From the NCBI GenBank assembly GCA_003020925.1, contig PXRT01000015.1, forward strand, positions 1-64,000: a stretch of DNA of 64,000 nucleotides, given 5' to 3'. The stretch comes from Halobacteriales archaeon QS_6_64_34. GTDB lineage: Archaea > Halobacteriota > Halobacteria > Halobacteriales > Haloarculaceae. Numbering within the stretch: the first letter of the stretch is position 1; each line of letters begins with the position of its first letter. This document shows positions 49,651-58,405 of this stretch, one piece after another. Position numbers and translations under genes: made by a program. The notes beneath the pieces were generated by a model, which did not search any database, was not told where the DNA came from, and saw nothing but the letters and a program-made list of their open reading frames with translations.

Positions 49651-49660
49651 ATTAATTAAC
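49651..49660 (+). promoter_or_regulatory. Probable promoter box (TATA) of the PPC-lipoprotein operon
   Basis: The A/T box attaattaac lies 25-34 bases before the ATG at 49685 in a locally A+T-rich leader (49500-49684). That spacing fits transcription starting at or just before the start codon, as is common in haloarchaea. Confidence 0.4.
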
Positions 49661-49684
49661 TGTCTACTAACCCTCAGTTTGCGA

Positions 49685-50410
49685 ATGGACGAAAACAGCA
49701 ACCGAGAGATTACCGGACTACTCGAACGTGGTAATAAGATATTAACACGGGGGGAAGAGGAGCGTACGGAAGATGGTGAGCTGCTACTGGACCGCCGGTC
49801 CTACCTGGCGGCGGCCGGCCTCACGACCGCTGCGGTCGCTGGGTGTGCGGACCTCGATAGTGGGCAGACGGTCCAGCCGGTGTCGTCGTTCGGATACGGC
49901 GGCGGCCCGGTGTTACAGCAGACGTCGTCGCTGACGGTCTCCGAATCCGAACCGAACGACCGACAGGGCAACGCTGACGCCATCAGTCTCGGGGCGACAG
50001 TCTCCGGGACGCTCGCGGTGAGCGACACCGACTGGTATCTGGTCGACGCATCCGCAGGCGACGACATCGCCGTCGAGTTCTCGCGGCAGGCGGCAAGCGG
50101 CGTGACGGCCGTGATACTGTACAGCCCCGACGGGACGTTTCACAACCTCAAATACGTCGCGAGCGACGACCCGGTCACGGTGGCCGGCACGGCAGAGACG
50201 AGTGGGAACCACTTCGTCCAGGTCGTCGACACCCAGAACAGCGACGGCGACTACACGATGACGGTCGGCGGCACGTTGACCACGCCGACACCGACCGCCG
50301 AACCGACCGAAACGGCGACACCTGTCGCCACCGAGACCGCCACGTCCGACGAAGACGATTACGGCGAGCAGGGCTACGGCGAGTACGGCTACGGCGGCAT
50401 TGCGACATAG
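49685..50410 (+). CDS. Lipoprotein with pre-peptidase C-terminal (PPC) domain
   Basis: 241 residues from MDENSNREITGLLERGNKIL. An unusually long hydrophilic N-region of about 40 residues precedes a Tat-type signal (LLLDRRSYLAAAGLTTAAVA) and lipobox VAGCADL. A PPC beta-sandwich covers about residues 110-205 (SEPNDRQGNADAISLG, TDWYLVDASAGDDIAVEFSR, GNHFVQVVDTQNSDGDYTM). The tail is a Pro/Thr linker and a Gly/Tyr-rich end YGEQGYGEYGYGGIAT. It leads a three-gene unit with the next two genes. PPC domains often bind surface polymers or assist export. Confidence 0.78.
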   Translation: MDENSNREITGLLERGNKILTRGEEERTEDGELLLDRRSYLAAAGLTTAAVAGCADLDSGQTVQPVSSFGYGGGPVLQQTSSLTVSESEPNDRQGNADAISLGATVSGTLAVSDTDWYLVDASAGDDIAVEFSRQAASGVTAVILYSPDGTFHNLKYVASDDPVTVAGTAETSGNHFVQVVDTQNSDGDYTMTVGGTLTTPTPTAEPTETATPVATETATSDEDDYGEQGYGEYGYGGIAT

Positions 50411-50419
50411 GAGCCACCC

Positions 50420-50986
50420 ATGACAAACAGATACACTACACCGAGTGCGGGCACGCTGGACTGGCACGTGCCCCTCAACGAGAACTTCGAACAGCTGGAC
50501 CGCGACATCGAACTACGGGACCAGGAAGCGAACATCGACCAGTACGACCCGACCGCCGGCGCGAAATTCTTCGCGACCGACTCGGGCGCGATATACAGCG
50601 GCGACGGCTCGAACTGGACGCTCGTCGGCTACGCCGCCCGGGCCGTCGGCGGCGACATCGGCCACTACGTCAGCTACGCCAACGGGCTAGTCGACGAACC
50701 CGTCAACGACTTCCTGTTTGGCGACGGCGAGACACTCGAAGTCACGCGGGTCGCCTTCCCGATAAAAGGGACGCCCAGCGAGGAAACTATCGCCGACGCG
50801 ACCCTGCGGGTCTACGAGGGCGAGAGCCTGCTCGTGGAGGTCGAGGGGAACACCGTCCGGAGAGCCGTCGGGTCCGACTCGGCGCCGTGGGTCGCAGAGA
50901 GCGGCCCGGTCACCGTCACCGTCAGCAACGGAACGGGGTCGTCCATCGCGGCGATTCCGAAAGTGTGGGCCAACATCAGGAGTTAA
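50420..50986 (+). CDS. Tail-fibre-like protein of unknown function
   Basis: 188 residues from MTNRYTTPSAGTLDWHVPLN. The opening (DWHVPLNENFEQLDRDIELR) and the following KFFATDSGAIYSGDGSNWTL recall the short N-terminal parts of phage tail fibres and collagen-like structural proteins. The second half predicts a beta-sandwich (EVTRVAFPIKGTPSEETIAD through DATLRVYEGESLLVEVEG). There is no signal peptide or membrane helix. It starts 9 bp after the PPC gene and ends 3 bp before the beta-helix gene, so all three are one operon. The link to tail fibres is a pattern impression. Confidence 0.6.
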   Translation: MTNRYTTPSAGTLDWHVPLNENFEQLDRDIELRDQEANIDQYDPTAGAKFFATDSGAIYSGDGSNWTLVGYAARAVGGDIGHYVSYANGLVDEPVNDFLFGDGETLEVTRVAFPIKGTPSEETIADATLRVYEGESLLVEVEGNTVRRAVGSDSAPWVAESGPVTVTVSNGTGSSIAAIPKVWANIRS

Positions 50987-50989
50987 CAG

Positions 50990-52852
50990 ATGGCGACACG
51001 AAACGTTCAGGACTACGGCGCGACAGGGGACGGCACCACGGACGACACGGCCGCCATAAACGACGCTATCGCCGACGCGGGGACGGGCGACACCGTCCTG
51101 CTCCCGGCGACGGCCGACCACTACCTCGTGGCCACCGACAACCGCGCGGCGGTCGATTTCACCGGCGTCGCCGACGACGTGACCATCACCGGCGAAGGGC
51201 CGGGCTCCGTGCTGAAGATGGACAACGTGACCGACGGCAAGAACCAGTGGGTCCTCGGTGCCGAGGCCAACAGCGGCACCCTCTCGGGGGTCACTATCCG
51301 CCGACTCACTATCGACGGAAGCCGCGAGGTCAACGGCAGCAAATCCACCGCCGGGTTCAACCTCTATCCCGGCGGGGGCGGCCACGATATCCGAATCAAG
51401 GACGTCGTCTGTGAGAACTGCGCGGGCACCGGGTTCAGCAACCGCGGTGCGGGCTCGCTGACCCTCCGCCGGGTCACCTCTCGGAACAACGGCCAACACG
51501 GCTTTGACTTCACGGGCGCCGAGAGCGGGACGGCCACGGACGCCAAGTCCCTCAAAGCCGTCGACAACGACGGCACCGGGTTGGACTTCCACAACGGCGA
51601 CCACGTCGTCGAGGACGTCTACTGTGACAGCAACCGCAGCGGGACGAAAATGGGCGCAACCGGCGGCAGCGCCGACTCCGTCGTCCTGCGGAACGCGAAC
51701 CTCCGGAACGCCCGGGAGAACAGCGGTTTCCGGGAAACGATGCCAAACGGCGCGGGGACAGACGTCACTCTCGACAACGTCCAGGTCATCGGCGCCGCGC
51801 TCCATGGCTTCCGGCTCTCGAACTCCGCGAACTACACAGTCACGGAGATACTCACCGACGGGACGGGCTATGGCCCGCAGAACCGGGCGGCCATTTACGT
51901 CACGGACTCGGCGTCCGTCGACGCCGACGTCGTCCGTTCACAGAACGCGAGATACGGCCCCGGCGTTCGGGACGACTCGTCGGGGTCGAGCGCTATCTCT
52001 GATTACTACCACCACAACAACCCCGGCGGCACCGTCGACGGTGACGTCTCCATCGGCAGCCAGTACAACGAGGAGTCGGGGGAACTCGACGTGCCAGGGT
52101 CGAACGACGTTGGTGCGTTCACGACCACCACCGACACGGTCGAGGAGACAGACTCGACAACCACCGAGTCGGCGACCTACCGGACGAACTTCGCGGGCTA
52201 CGAACTGGGGACCGTCCCGAGCAACTGGACGACAGAACACGCCTCAAGCGACGCCGACTGGGCGGCAACCGCCGAGCAGTCGCCGGCCGGCAGCGCCGTG
52301 TTGCGTTTTGACGCCGATAGCAGCGCCCGCCACGCACTCTCCTACGACCAGGCCGGCTCCGTCGCCGACGTCGAGGCCCTGGGACTGTTCCGCGTGAGCG
52401 ACCTCTCACAGAGTCCGACTGCGTGCGGCCGACTTTTCGTTCGCGGGTCGGGGGGGAGTGGCAACGAGAGCGGCTACTTCATCAACGTCCGCGACGGCGC
52501 CTTCGGCATCTGGAAGTACGACGGCGGTAGCTCCGCCCGGCTCATGGAGTGGGGCCAGCCCGCCGACGGCCAGTGGTATTTCGCCCGGTTCCGCGCGGCG
52601 GGCGAGCAGCTGCAGGCCCGCGTCTGGCCGGCGGACGGCAACGAACCGAGCGAGTGGGACGCGGCCGTCAGCGATTCGGCCCTCGCTTCGGGCTGGGTCG
52701 GCGTCGGCTCCTACAGCGAGTTCGCCGACGACTGGGGCTATCTCTCGGTCGGCGTCGGCGGCGAGAGCGCGCCGATGCCCGACCTCTCGGCGAACGAGAC
52801 AGCCCTCAGCGCCGTCATCCAGACAATCGACGGGACGATTCAGACCGGCTGA
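50990..52852 (+). CDS. Right-handed parallel beta-helix protein, pectate-lyase/tailspike-like
   Basis: 620 residues. The first 60 residues match the start of the pectate lyase superfamily 3 fold used by phage tailspikes (NVQDYGATGDGTTDDTAAIN, DTVLLPATADHYLV). A parallel beta-helix continues to about residue 350 (LRRVTSRNNGQHGFDFTGAE, DGTGLDFHNGDHVVEDVYCD). A Thr-rich linker joins it to a C-terminal jelly-roll domain (about 400-600: YRTNFAGYELGTVPSNWTTE, ESGYFINVRDGAFGIWKYDG). No signal peptide is seen. It could bind or cut polysaccharide; catalytic residues are not recognised. Confidence 0.78.
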   Translation: MATRNVQDYGATGDGTTDDTAAINDAIADAGTGDTVLLPATADHYLVATDNRAAVDFTGVADDVTITGEGPGSVLKMDNVTDGKNQWVLGAEANSGTLSGVTIRRLTIDGSREVNGSKSTAGFNLYPGGGGHDIRIKDVVCENCAGTGFSNRGAGSLTLRRVTSRNNGQHGFDFTGAESGTATDAKSLKAVDNDGTGLDFHNGDHVVEDVYCDSNRSGTKMGATGGSADSVVLRNANLRNARENSGFRETMPNGAGTDVTLDNVQVIGAALHGFRLSNSANYTVTEILTDGTGYGPQNRAAIYVTDSASVDADVVRSQNARYGPGVRDDSSGSSAISDYYHHNNPGGTVDGDVSIGSQYNEESGELDVPGSNDVGAFTTTTDTVEETDSTTTESATYRTNFAGYELGTVPSNWTTEHASSDADWAATAEQSPAGSAVLRFDADSSARHALSYDQAGSVADVEALGLFRVSDLSQSPTACGRLFVRGSGGSGNESGYFINVRDGAFGIWKYDGGSSARLMEWGQPADGQWYFARFRAAGEQLQARVWPADGNEPSEWDAAVSDSALASGWVGVGSYSEFADDWGYLSVGVGGESAPMPDLSANETALSAVIQTIDGTIQTG

Positions 52853-52855
52853 GTC

Positions 52856-54283
52856 CTATCGGGCCGACGAACCGCTGAAGGCACCGACGGAGCCGGACCC
52901 GGGCGTCCCGAAGACGTTCCGGCCCGGGTCAGTGTTCTCTATCGTGTCGAAGTTGAGGACGCCCGATTCTGTGATGTAGGGCCCCTCTTCGTTCTGGTAG
53001 TGGTCGAAGGTCCCGACGTTGAGGACGGCGTTGCCGCCGACGAAGATGCCCCCGCCGTTCTCCGTTCCGACGACGACGATACGGCCCTCCGTCGCCTCGC
53101 CGGTGTGGGCGTTCCGGGAGAACACGACCCCGGCGCGGGAGTTCTGGACGTCGGTCTGTCTGACCTCGACGTTATCGAAGTCACAGGCGATTTCGGTGTC
53201 GTTGCCCGACACTCGAATCCCGCTTATCTCGGGCTGTTCGACGAGAATGTTGTTGAAGACGATTTGCTGGGTGTCCGGAACGTCATCGGTGCCAGTGTGG
53301 TTGGAACGCCAGCCCCGGTTGCGGTCCCGCACAGAGTGGTGGTTCCGGACCTCGAGGCGCCTGACGTGGTGTTTCCACTTGTTGCCGGAGCGGTTGTTCT
53401 CGGTGTAGACACCATCGAGACGGGCCGTCCCGCGCCGGTGGTCGATGCCGGTCCCGCCGTTGTTGACTGCCGAAATTGACTCACCGACAAACCCGGGGTC
53501 GACTGTGGTGTCGCCGGCGACGGGATTGAACCCGTGGCGACCGGACCCGCGGGCAGTGACGTTGCGGCAGACGACACCGCTCTCCTCGAACCGCATCGCC
53601 GAGGCCGAGCAGTACTGGACCAGGCAGTTCTCGAAGGCGACGCTGTGCCCGCCGCCAGCCGAGCCACGCCGGAGCAGGACGCCAGTGAGGGCGTCTTCGC
53701 CGCCCCGAGCGGCGGCGGCGTCGCCCGACAGCCGCGAGCCGTCGATGGTGAGGTTCCGGAACGTGAGGTCCTGGAAGCGCTGCTGGGCCACCAGCTGTAG
53801 CACCCAGTTCGGGGTGGACGTGTCATAGGAGCCGGGCTCTACGCGCAGCGTCTGGGCGCCGGCTTCGGGCACCTGGCCGAGGACAGTGACACCGCGCAGG
53901 TCGGTCTCGGTGCCGAGTTTGATAGCCGATTCCTCACCAGTGCCGTCGAAAGAGAGTAGATACGAGGCCTCGGTCCGGGGGAGGTAAACCGTCTCGCCGG
54001 GTGCCGCGGCACGTATCGCCTCGGTGATGGCGCCGGAGTCGTCCGTTTGACCGTCACCAGCGGCCCCGTACTCGCGGACGTCGACGACGTCCTCGCGGTC
54101 GGCGAAGTCGTCGCCGCGGGGTTCGGATTCCGCCTCGGCGGGCGTCTGTGCGGGCATCGGTGTTCCGGTTTCGTTCGGGGATGTTGTGTCCGGCGTGTCG
54201 TCGTCCCGAGAGAGGAGATACCCCAGAAACCCCACCGAGCCGATTCCTGAGGCTGTCGCTATGAGCTGCCGTCGCGTTACCAT
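52856..54283 (-). CDS. Tat-exported parallel beta-helix protein
   Basis: 475 residues. The N-terminus MVTRRQLIATASGIGSVGFL is a Tat signal with no lipobox; a Pro/Thr/Glu linker follows. Residues about 65-475 form a beta-helix that begins VVDVREYGAAGDGQTDDSGA, parallel to the start of the neighbouring 620-residue protein. Other shared phrases are FRNLTIDGSRLSG and RNVTARGSGRHGFNP. The two genes are paralogues and converge with 3 bp between their stops. The likely site is the cell surface, and the target is probably the polysaccharide made by this locus. Confidence 0.8.
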   Translation of the reverse strand: MVTRRQLIATASGIGSVGFLGYLLSRDDDTPDTTSPNETGTPMPAQTPAEAESEPRGDDFADREDVVDVREYGAAGDGQTDDSGAITEAIRAAAPGETVYLPRTEASYLLSFDGTGEESAIKLGTETDLRGVTVLGQVPEAGAQTLRVEPGSYDTSTPNWVLQLVAQQRFQDLTFRNLTIDGSRLSGDAAAARGGEDALTGVLLRRGSAGGGHSVAFENCLVQYCSASAMRFEESGVVCRNVTARGSGRHGFNPVAGDTTVDPGFVGESISAVNNGGTGIDHRRGTARLDGVYTENNRSGNKWKHHVRRLEVRNHHSVRDRNRGWRSNHTGTDDVPDTQQIVFNNILVEQPEISGIRVSGNDTEIACDFDNVEVRQTDVQNSRAGVVFSRNAHTGEATEGRIVVVGTENGGGIFVGGNAVLNVGTFDHYQNEEGPYITESGVLNFDTIENTDPGRNVFGTPGSGSVGAFSGSSAR

Positions 54284-54308
54284 TGTCTCTACCCACGCCC
54301 CACCAGCG

Positions 54309-54317
54309 TATAATTAT
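54309..54317 (-). promoter_or_regulatory. Probable promoter box (TATA) of the Tat-exported beta-helix gene
   Basis: The box tataattat lies 26-34 bases before the start codon at 54283 on the reverse strand, the spacing expected for a leaderless haloarchaeal transcript. It is flanked by GC-rich sequence, so it stands out. Confidence 0.45.
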
Positions 54318-54510
54318 GACCTGGCTTCTACCGTAGAAACCAGCCGTCAGAAGCCCGTTTCTGCTGACATTCGGTCCCGACGGCGACTGGGGACACAGGT
54401 GAGGGGGGAAACCGGAGAGTAGCGACACCATAACAAGCAGCCGGCTATCGCATGAGACAATCGATGGAATTCGTCTACAACGTGGGCACGCATGGGTGGG
54501 TGGTCATAGA

Positions 54511-56010
54511 ATGAAAGGTCGACTCGACAAGTTACTCGACTGGCTCGTCCCGTCGGGGTCGGTGTTGCAGCGAGCGGTCAAAAGCGGTATGTGGGTCGGC
54601 TTCACGAAGGTCGCGATGCGGTCCTCACAGCTGATTATGCTGGTCGTCCTGGCCAGACTGCTCTCGCCGACGCAGTTCGGGCTGATGGGTATCAGCCTCC
54701 TCCTGCTGTCCGGGACGCGGAAGTTCAGTCGGTTCGGTCTCGACGCGGCGCTCATCCAGAAAAAAGAGGAGAACGTCGACAGCTACCTGAACACGACGTG
54801 GTGTCTGGAAGTCGCCCGCGGGTTACTCCTGTTTGGCGTTCTGTACACCGTGGCTCCGTTCGCCGCGACGCAGTTCGGGGAGCCAAGCGCCCAGCCGGTT
54901 ATCAGGACGCTCGGGCTCGTGCCGGTCGTCCACGGGCTCCGCAACCCCGCTGTGGTCTACTTCGAGAAGGACCTCGCCTACCACAAGAGCTTCCTCTACC
55001 AGTCCAGTGGCGGGCTCGCACAACTGGTAGTCGGCATCGGGTACGCGCTGTACTCGCCGACGGTGTGGGCACTCGTGGCCGCCTCGCTTGCGAAGCCGGC
55101 CATCAGGACGACCTCGTCGTATCTGCTCGACGATTTCCGGCCGTGGCCGTCCCCCGACCTCGGGGCCGCAAGGGAACTCATCCAGTTCGGGAAGTGGATG
55201 ACGGGCGGCTCCATCCTGGGCTTTATTTCGACCGAGGGCGACGACGCCTTCGTCGGCTGGTTCCTCTCGGCGACGGCGCTTGGCTTCTACCAGTACGCCT
55301 ACCGGATGGCCGACATGCCGGCGACCCAGATGTCGACCGTCCTCTCACAGGTGGCATTTCCGACCTACTCGGCGATGCAGGAAGACATCGCCGACGTGCG
55401 GTCGGCGGTGTTACAGACCACCCGGTTGACCGCGTTCTTCGCGTTCCCGATGGCGTTTGGCATCGCCCTGGTCGCGCCGAGTTTCGTTCCGGTCGTGCTG
55501 GGCGAGCAGTGGACGCCGATGGTAGTCCCGATGCAGATACTGGCCTTCTACGGCCTGTTCCACGCCGTCACCCGGAACTTCGGCGAGCTGTGGAAATCCC
55601 AGGGGCGGCCGGACATTCAGGTGAAAGTCGGGCTCCTCCGCATCACCTGCCTCGCAATCCTGCTCTGGCCCGCGACGGCCGCGTGGGGCATCACCGGGAC
55701 GGCGCTGGTCGTCACCGGCGTCTACCTGTTCCCGATGCTCCCGCTCGACGTCTACATCACGGCGGACATGCTCGAGACCACCTCGAGTCAGCTCTACCGC
55801 GAGTTCAGCTATCCGCTGGTCGGGGCCGCGACCATGTTCGGGAGCCTCTGGTACGTCCGCTCGATAACGGCGTGGTCGCCACTGGTGGAACTCGTCGTCC
55901 TCATCCCGGCCGGGGCGGTCGTCTACGTGACGGTGTCCCTGTTGCTGGAAGAGCAGTTCGAGTGGGGCATAAAGCGAATGTTCGGGATGGTCGTCAAGGG
56001 AATCAGGTGA
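54511..56010 (+). CDS. Wzx-type polysaccharide flippase (MOP superfamily)
   Basis: 499 residues from MKGRLDKLLDWLVPSGSVLQ. About 12-14 membrane helices. The opening SGMWVGFTKVAMRSSQLIML and VVLARLLSPTQFGLMGISLL are typical of RfbX/Wzx-like oligosaccharide exporters, as are YRMADMPATQMSTVLSQVAF and PTYSAMQEDIADVRSAVLQT. It should move lipid-linked repeat units to the outer side. It is the export component of the glycan locus. Confidence 0.9.
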   Translation: MKGRLDKLLDWLVPSGSVLQRAVKSGMWVGFTKVAMRSSQLIMLVVLARLLSPTQFGLMGISLLLLSGTRKFSRFGLDAALIQKKEENVDSYLNTTWCLEVARGLLLFGVLYTVAPFAATQFGEPSAQPVIRTLGLVPVVHGLRNPAVVYFEKDLAYHKSFLYQSSGGLAQLVVGIGYALYSPTVWALVAASLAKPAIRTTSSYLLDDFRPWPSPDLGAARELIQFGKWMTGGSILGFISTEGDDAFVGWFLSATALGFYQYAYRMADMPATQMSTVLSQVAFPTYSAMQEDIADVRSAVLQTTRLTAFFAFPMAFGIALVAPSFVPVVLGEQWTPMVVPMQILAFYGLFHAVTRNFGELWKSQGRPDIQVKVGLLRITCLAILLWPATAAWGITGTALVVTGVYLFPMLPLDVYITADMLETTSSQLYREFSYPLVGAATMFGSLWYVRSITAWSPLVELVVLIPAGAVVYVTVSLLLEEQFEWGIKRMFGMVVKGIR

Positions 56011-56186
56011 GCGGTCCGGGGGCCGTCACACTGCCGCTGTAACGAACTCGGGTGTCGGGGCGGTAAAACCGACAGCCAGCAGGGTCAGGACTCCTCGACC
56101 GGGGAGTGAACCCGGTCGGTCAGCTATGTCCATTGCAGGCGTCTAGCAGGCGTCTACTTTTTACCCGGGTTTGCGTTCACTGGTGT

Positions 56187-56870
56187 GTGCGCCGCAGTTC
56201 GGTTCGCGCCGTCTGTTTCGACCTGGACGGCACGCTGTTCGACGACCGTCAGTACGCCAGGGCGGGGCTGTGCAGCGCCGCCGAGGAGCTCCGTCGCCGG
56301 ACGGGCGTCGACCTCACCGAGGAGTTCCTGCGGGCGTATTTCCGGGATGGGCACCGAGAGGCGACGTTCGACGTCGTGCTCTCGGAGGCCGGGCTCGCCG
56401 ACGACCACGTCCCGGCGCTTGTCAGTGCTTACCACGACAACGACGCGCCGCTCGTCCCGTATCCGGACGCCGAAGCGACCCTCGAGCGGCTGGAACGCAC
56501 CTACCACATCGGCGTCATCACCGGCGGTACGAACGGTCGCGAGAAGCTCTCCCGTCTGGGGCTTGACGACCGCGTCGACGAGGTCATCGTCACAGCGGAG
56601 CGTGCGGACTCGAAGCGGTCTCCGGAACCGTTCGTAGAGATGGCCAAGCGCTTTGGCGTCCCGGAGACGACGATGGCGTTCGTCGGCGACCGTCCGGCAC
56701 TCGACTTCCCGCAGCCAAACGGGCTGGGGATGCTCACGGTCCGGCTCATGCGAGGGCGCTACGCGGACGCTGTCGCCCGGAACGCGGCCGCCCCCGACGT
56801 GGCGGTCTCGTCGCTCGACGACATCCCCGGAATAGTCACCCCTTTCGACGAGCAGCTGGAACAGCCGTGA
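56187..56870 (+). CDS. HAD-family hydrolase (phosphoglycolate phosphatase-like)
   Basis: 227 residues from a GTG (VRRSSVRAVCFDLDGTLFDD). Motif I is VCFDLDGTLFDD; motif II IGVITGGTNGREKLSRLGL; motif III is the Lys of DSKRSPEPFVEMAKRFG; motif IV is MAFVGDRPALDFPQPNGLGM, with one Asp of the usual pair shifted by the P-A-L-D insertion. A helical cap lies after motif I. Sugar-phosphate or nucleotide-sugar metabolism within the glycan locus is the likely setting. The longer frame from 56106 lacks conservation before the GTG. Confidence 0.8.
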   Translation: MRRSSVRAVCFDLDGTLFDDRQYARAGLCSAAEELRRRTGVDLTEEFLRAYFRDGHREATFDVVLSEAGLADDHVPALVSAYHDNDAPLVPYPDAEATLERLERTYHIGVITGGTNGREKLSRLGLDDRVDEVIVTAERADSKRSPEPFVEMAKRFGVPETTMAFVGDRPALDFPQPNGLGMLTVRLMRGRYADAVARNAAAPDVAVSSLDDIPGIVTPFDEQLEQP

Positions 56871-56933
56871 GTTGTCGGAGACTTTCGTGTCCTCGTAGTC
56901 GAGGAAGTGGACGTCGTCGACGGACAGTCCGGC

Positions 56934-58118
56934 TCAGTCGCCCACGACCGTCTCGACGTAGGCCTCGTACCGGTCCGCACCGGCGCTCATCGAGAAGTGC
57001 TGGGCGCGCTCGCGACACCGCTCCGATGGGGTGGGGTCATCGAGCGCCTCGCCGATTGTCTCGGCCATCGCTTCGGCGTCACCAACCGGGGTGAGTCGGC
57101 CGTATCGGCCGTCCTCGAGAATCTCGCGGGGGCCGTACTGGCAGTCGGTCGAGACGATGGTACAGCCACAGGCAAGCGCCTCGATGAGGACCGTCGGCAA
57201 CCCCTCGACCTTCGAGGACAGCGCGAACACCGACGCGCGTGCCATGTAGGCGTATGGGTTGTCGGTGTAGCCGGTGAAGGTGACCGCGTCGGCGACACCG
57301 AGGTCGGCGGTAAGCGCCGCCAGTCGGTCGCGTTCGGTTCCCTTGCCAACGATGACGAGGCGCGTCTCGGGACGGCGCTCGTGAAGCTCTGCGAACGCCC
57401 GCACCAGCGTGGAAAAGTCCTTCATGGGTTTCAGTCGGCCGACGGCGACGATTGGCTCTATCGCCGGGTCGTCCAGCCAGGTCTCTTCGACCGGCTCCGT
57501 CGCGCCGGACTGGATGGCCGCGATGTCGATTGGGTTGTTGAGGACCGTCGTCCCGTCCGGACTGAGACCGGTCCCCTCGATAACCGTCTTCGCGACCCCC
57601 TCGGAGACCCCGATAACGTCGTCGGCATAAGGGTACACTTGGGAAGCGAGGGCCGCCGTGACCCGGTCTTTCCGTGTCGGCAGGTGGGTAAAGGGGCTGT
57701 GTTCGGTAATGGCGACGTGGACATCGGCGTCGGTCAGCCGACCGGCCGCGACGGCGGCGAGGTTGGTGTGGGTCCGACTGGCAAAGAGGACGTCGGGCCG
57801 GTGGTCGTCGAGATACGAGACGAGCCGGGGGACGCCGGCCAGGATACCCGCACCCGGTACCTCGGGGACGGCCAGTTCGACGGTGTTGACGCGGTCCCCG
57901 ATGAGCGAGACGAACTCGCCCTCGAGGTGGCCGGCGACGAGGTCGACGTCGTGGCCCCGAGTCGCGAGGCTGTTGGCGATGTTCACCGTCACCCGCTGTG
58001 CGCCCCCGAAATCAGGGGCCGGCGTGAAGAAGGCGACGTGCCGGCCCCCGGCCGTGTCTTCGGTTGCGTCCGCTCCGTCGGCCTGCGTAGACGAGGGGAC
58101 CCCGGCGGTGCCGGTCAT
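56934..58118 (-). CDS. GT4 glycosyltransferase
   Basis: 394 residues. GT-B fold: N-terminal FFTPAPDFGGAQRVTVNIAN, LVSYLDDHRPDVLFASRTHT and DVIGVSEGVAKTVIEGTGLS; C-terminal donor site VAVGRLKPMKDFSTLVRAFA, LVIVGKGTERDRLAALTADL and ALSSKVEGLPTVLIEALACG with the E-x7-E motif. The first 30 residues are an acidic, poorly conserved extension. It transfers a sugar from a nucleotide donor to a lipid-linked or growing chain. Confidence 0.9.
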   Translation of the reverse strand: MTGTAGVPSSTQADGADATEDTAGGRHVAFFTPAPDFGGAQRVTVNIANSLATRGHDVDLVAGHLEGEFVSLIGDRVNTVELAVPEVPGAGILAGVPRLVSYLDDHRPDVLFASRTHTNLAAVAAGRLTDADVHVAITEHSPFTHLPTRKDRVTAALASQVYPYADDVIGVSEGVAKTVIEGTGLSPDGTTVLNNPIDIAAIQSGATEPVEETWLDDPAIEPIVAVGRLKPMKDFSTLVRAFAELHERRPETRLVIVGKGTERDRLAALTADLGVADAVTFTGYTDNPYAYMARASVFALSSKVEGLPTVLIEALACGCTIVSTDCQYGPREILEDGRYGRLTPVGDAEAMAETIGEALDDPTPSERCRERAQHFSMSAGADRYEAYVETVVGD

Positions 58119-58405
58119 CGGTATCGCCCACCTATCGAGCCGTCAGTTGTGGCCCCGACCCACCACTCGTCGCTCCGGAGACTGGCGTGCATACACACCC
58201 AGTGGGCGGCTACGCGCGGATAGTTACACAGCTACTACTCCAGGGCGGGGCTCGCAGACCGACGTATACGCGCCCGAGTCAATCTGTCCGTAACAAAGAC
58301 GGTCGCTGACGGACCAAGCGTTATGTCACATCTGTCCAGCGTCGACCGACGGCCGCCCCGGCCGATCGGACCTCCAACACCGGCCCGAACCGCCGGAGTG
58401 CGACG

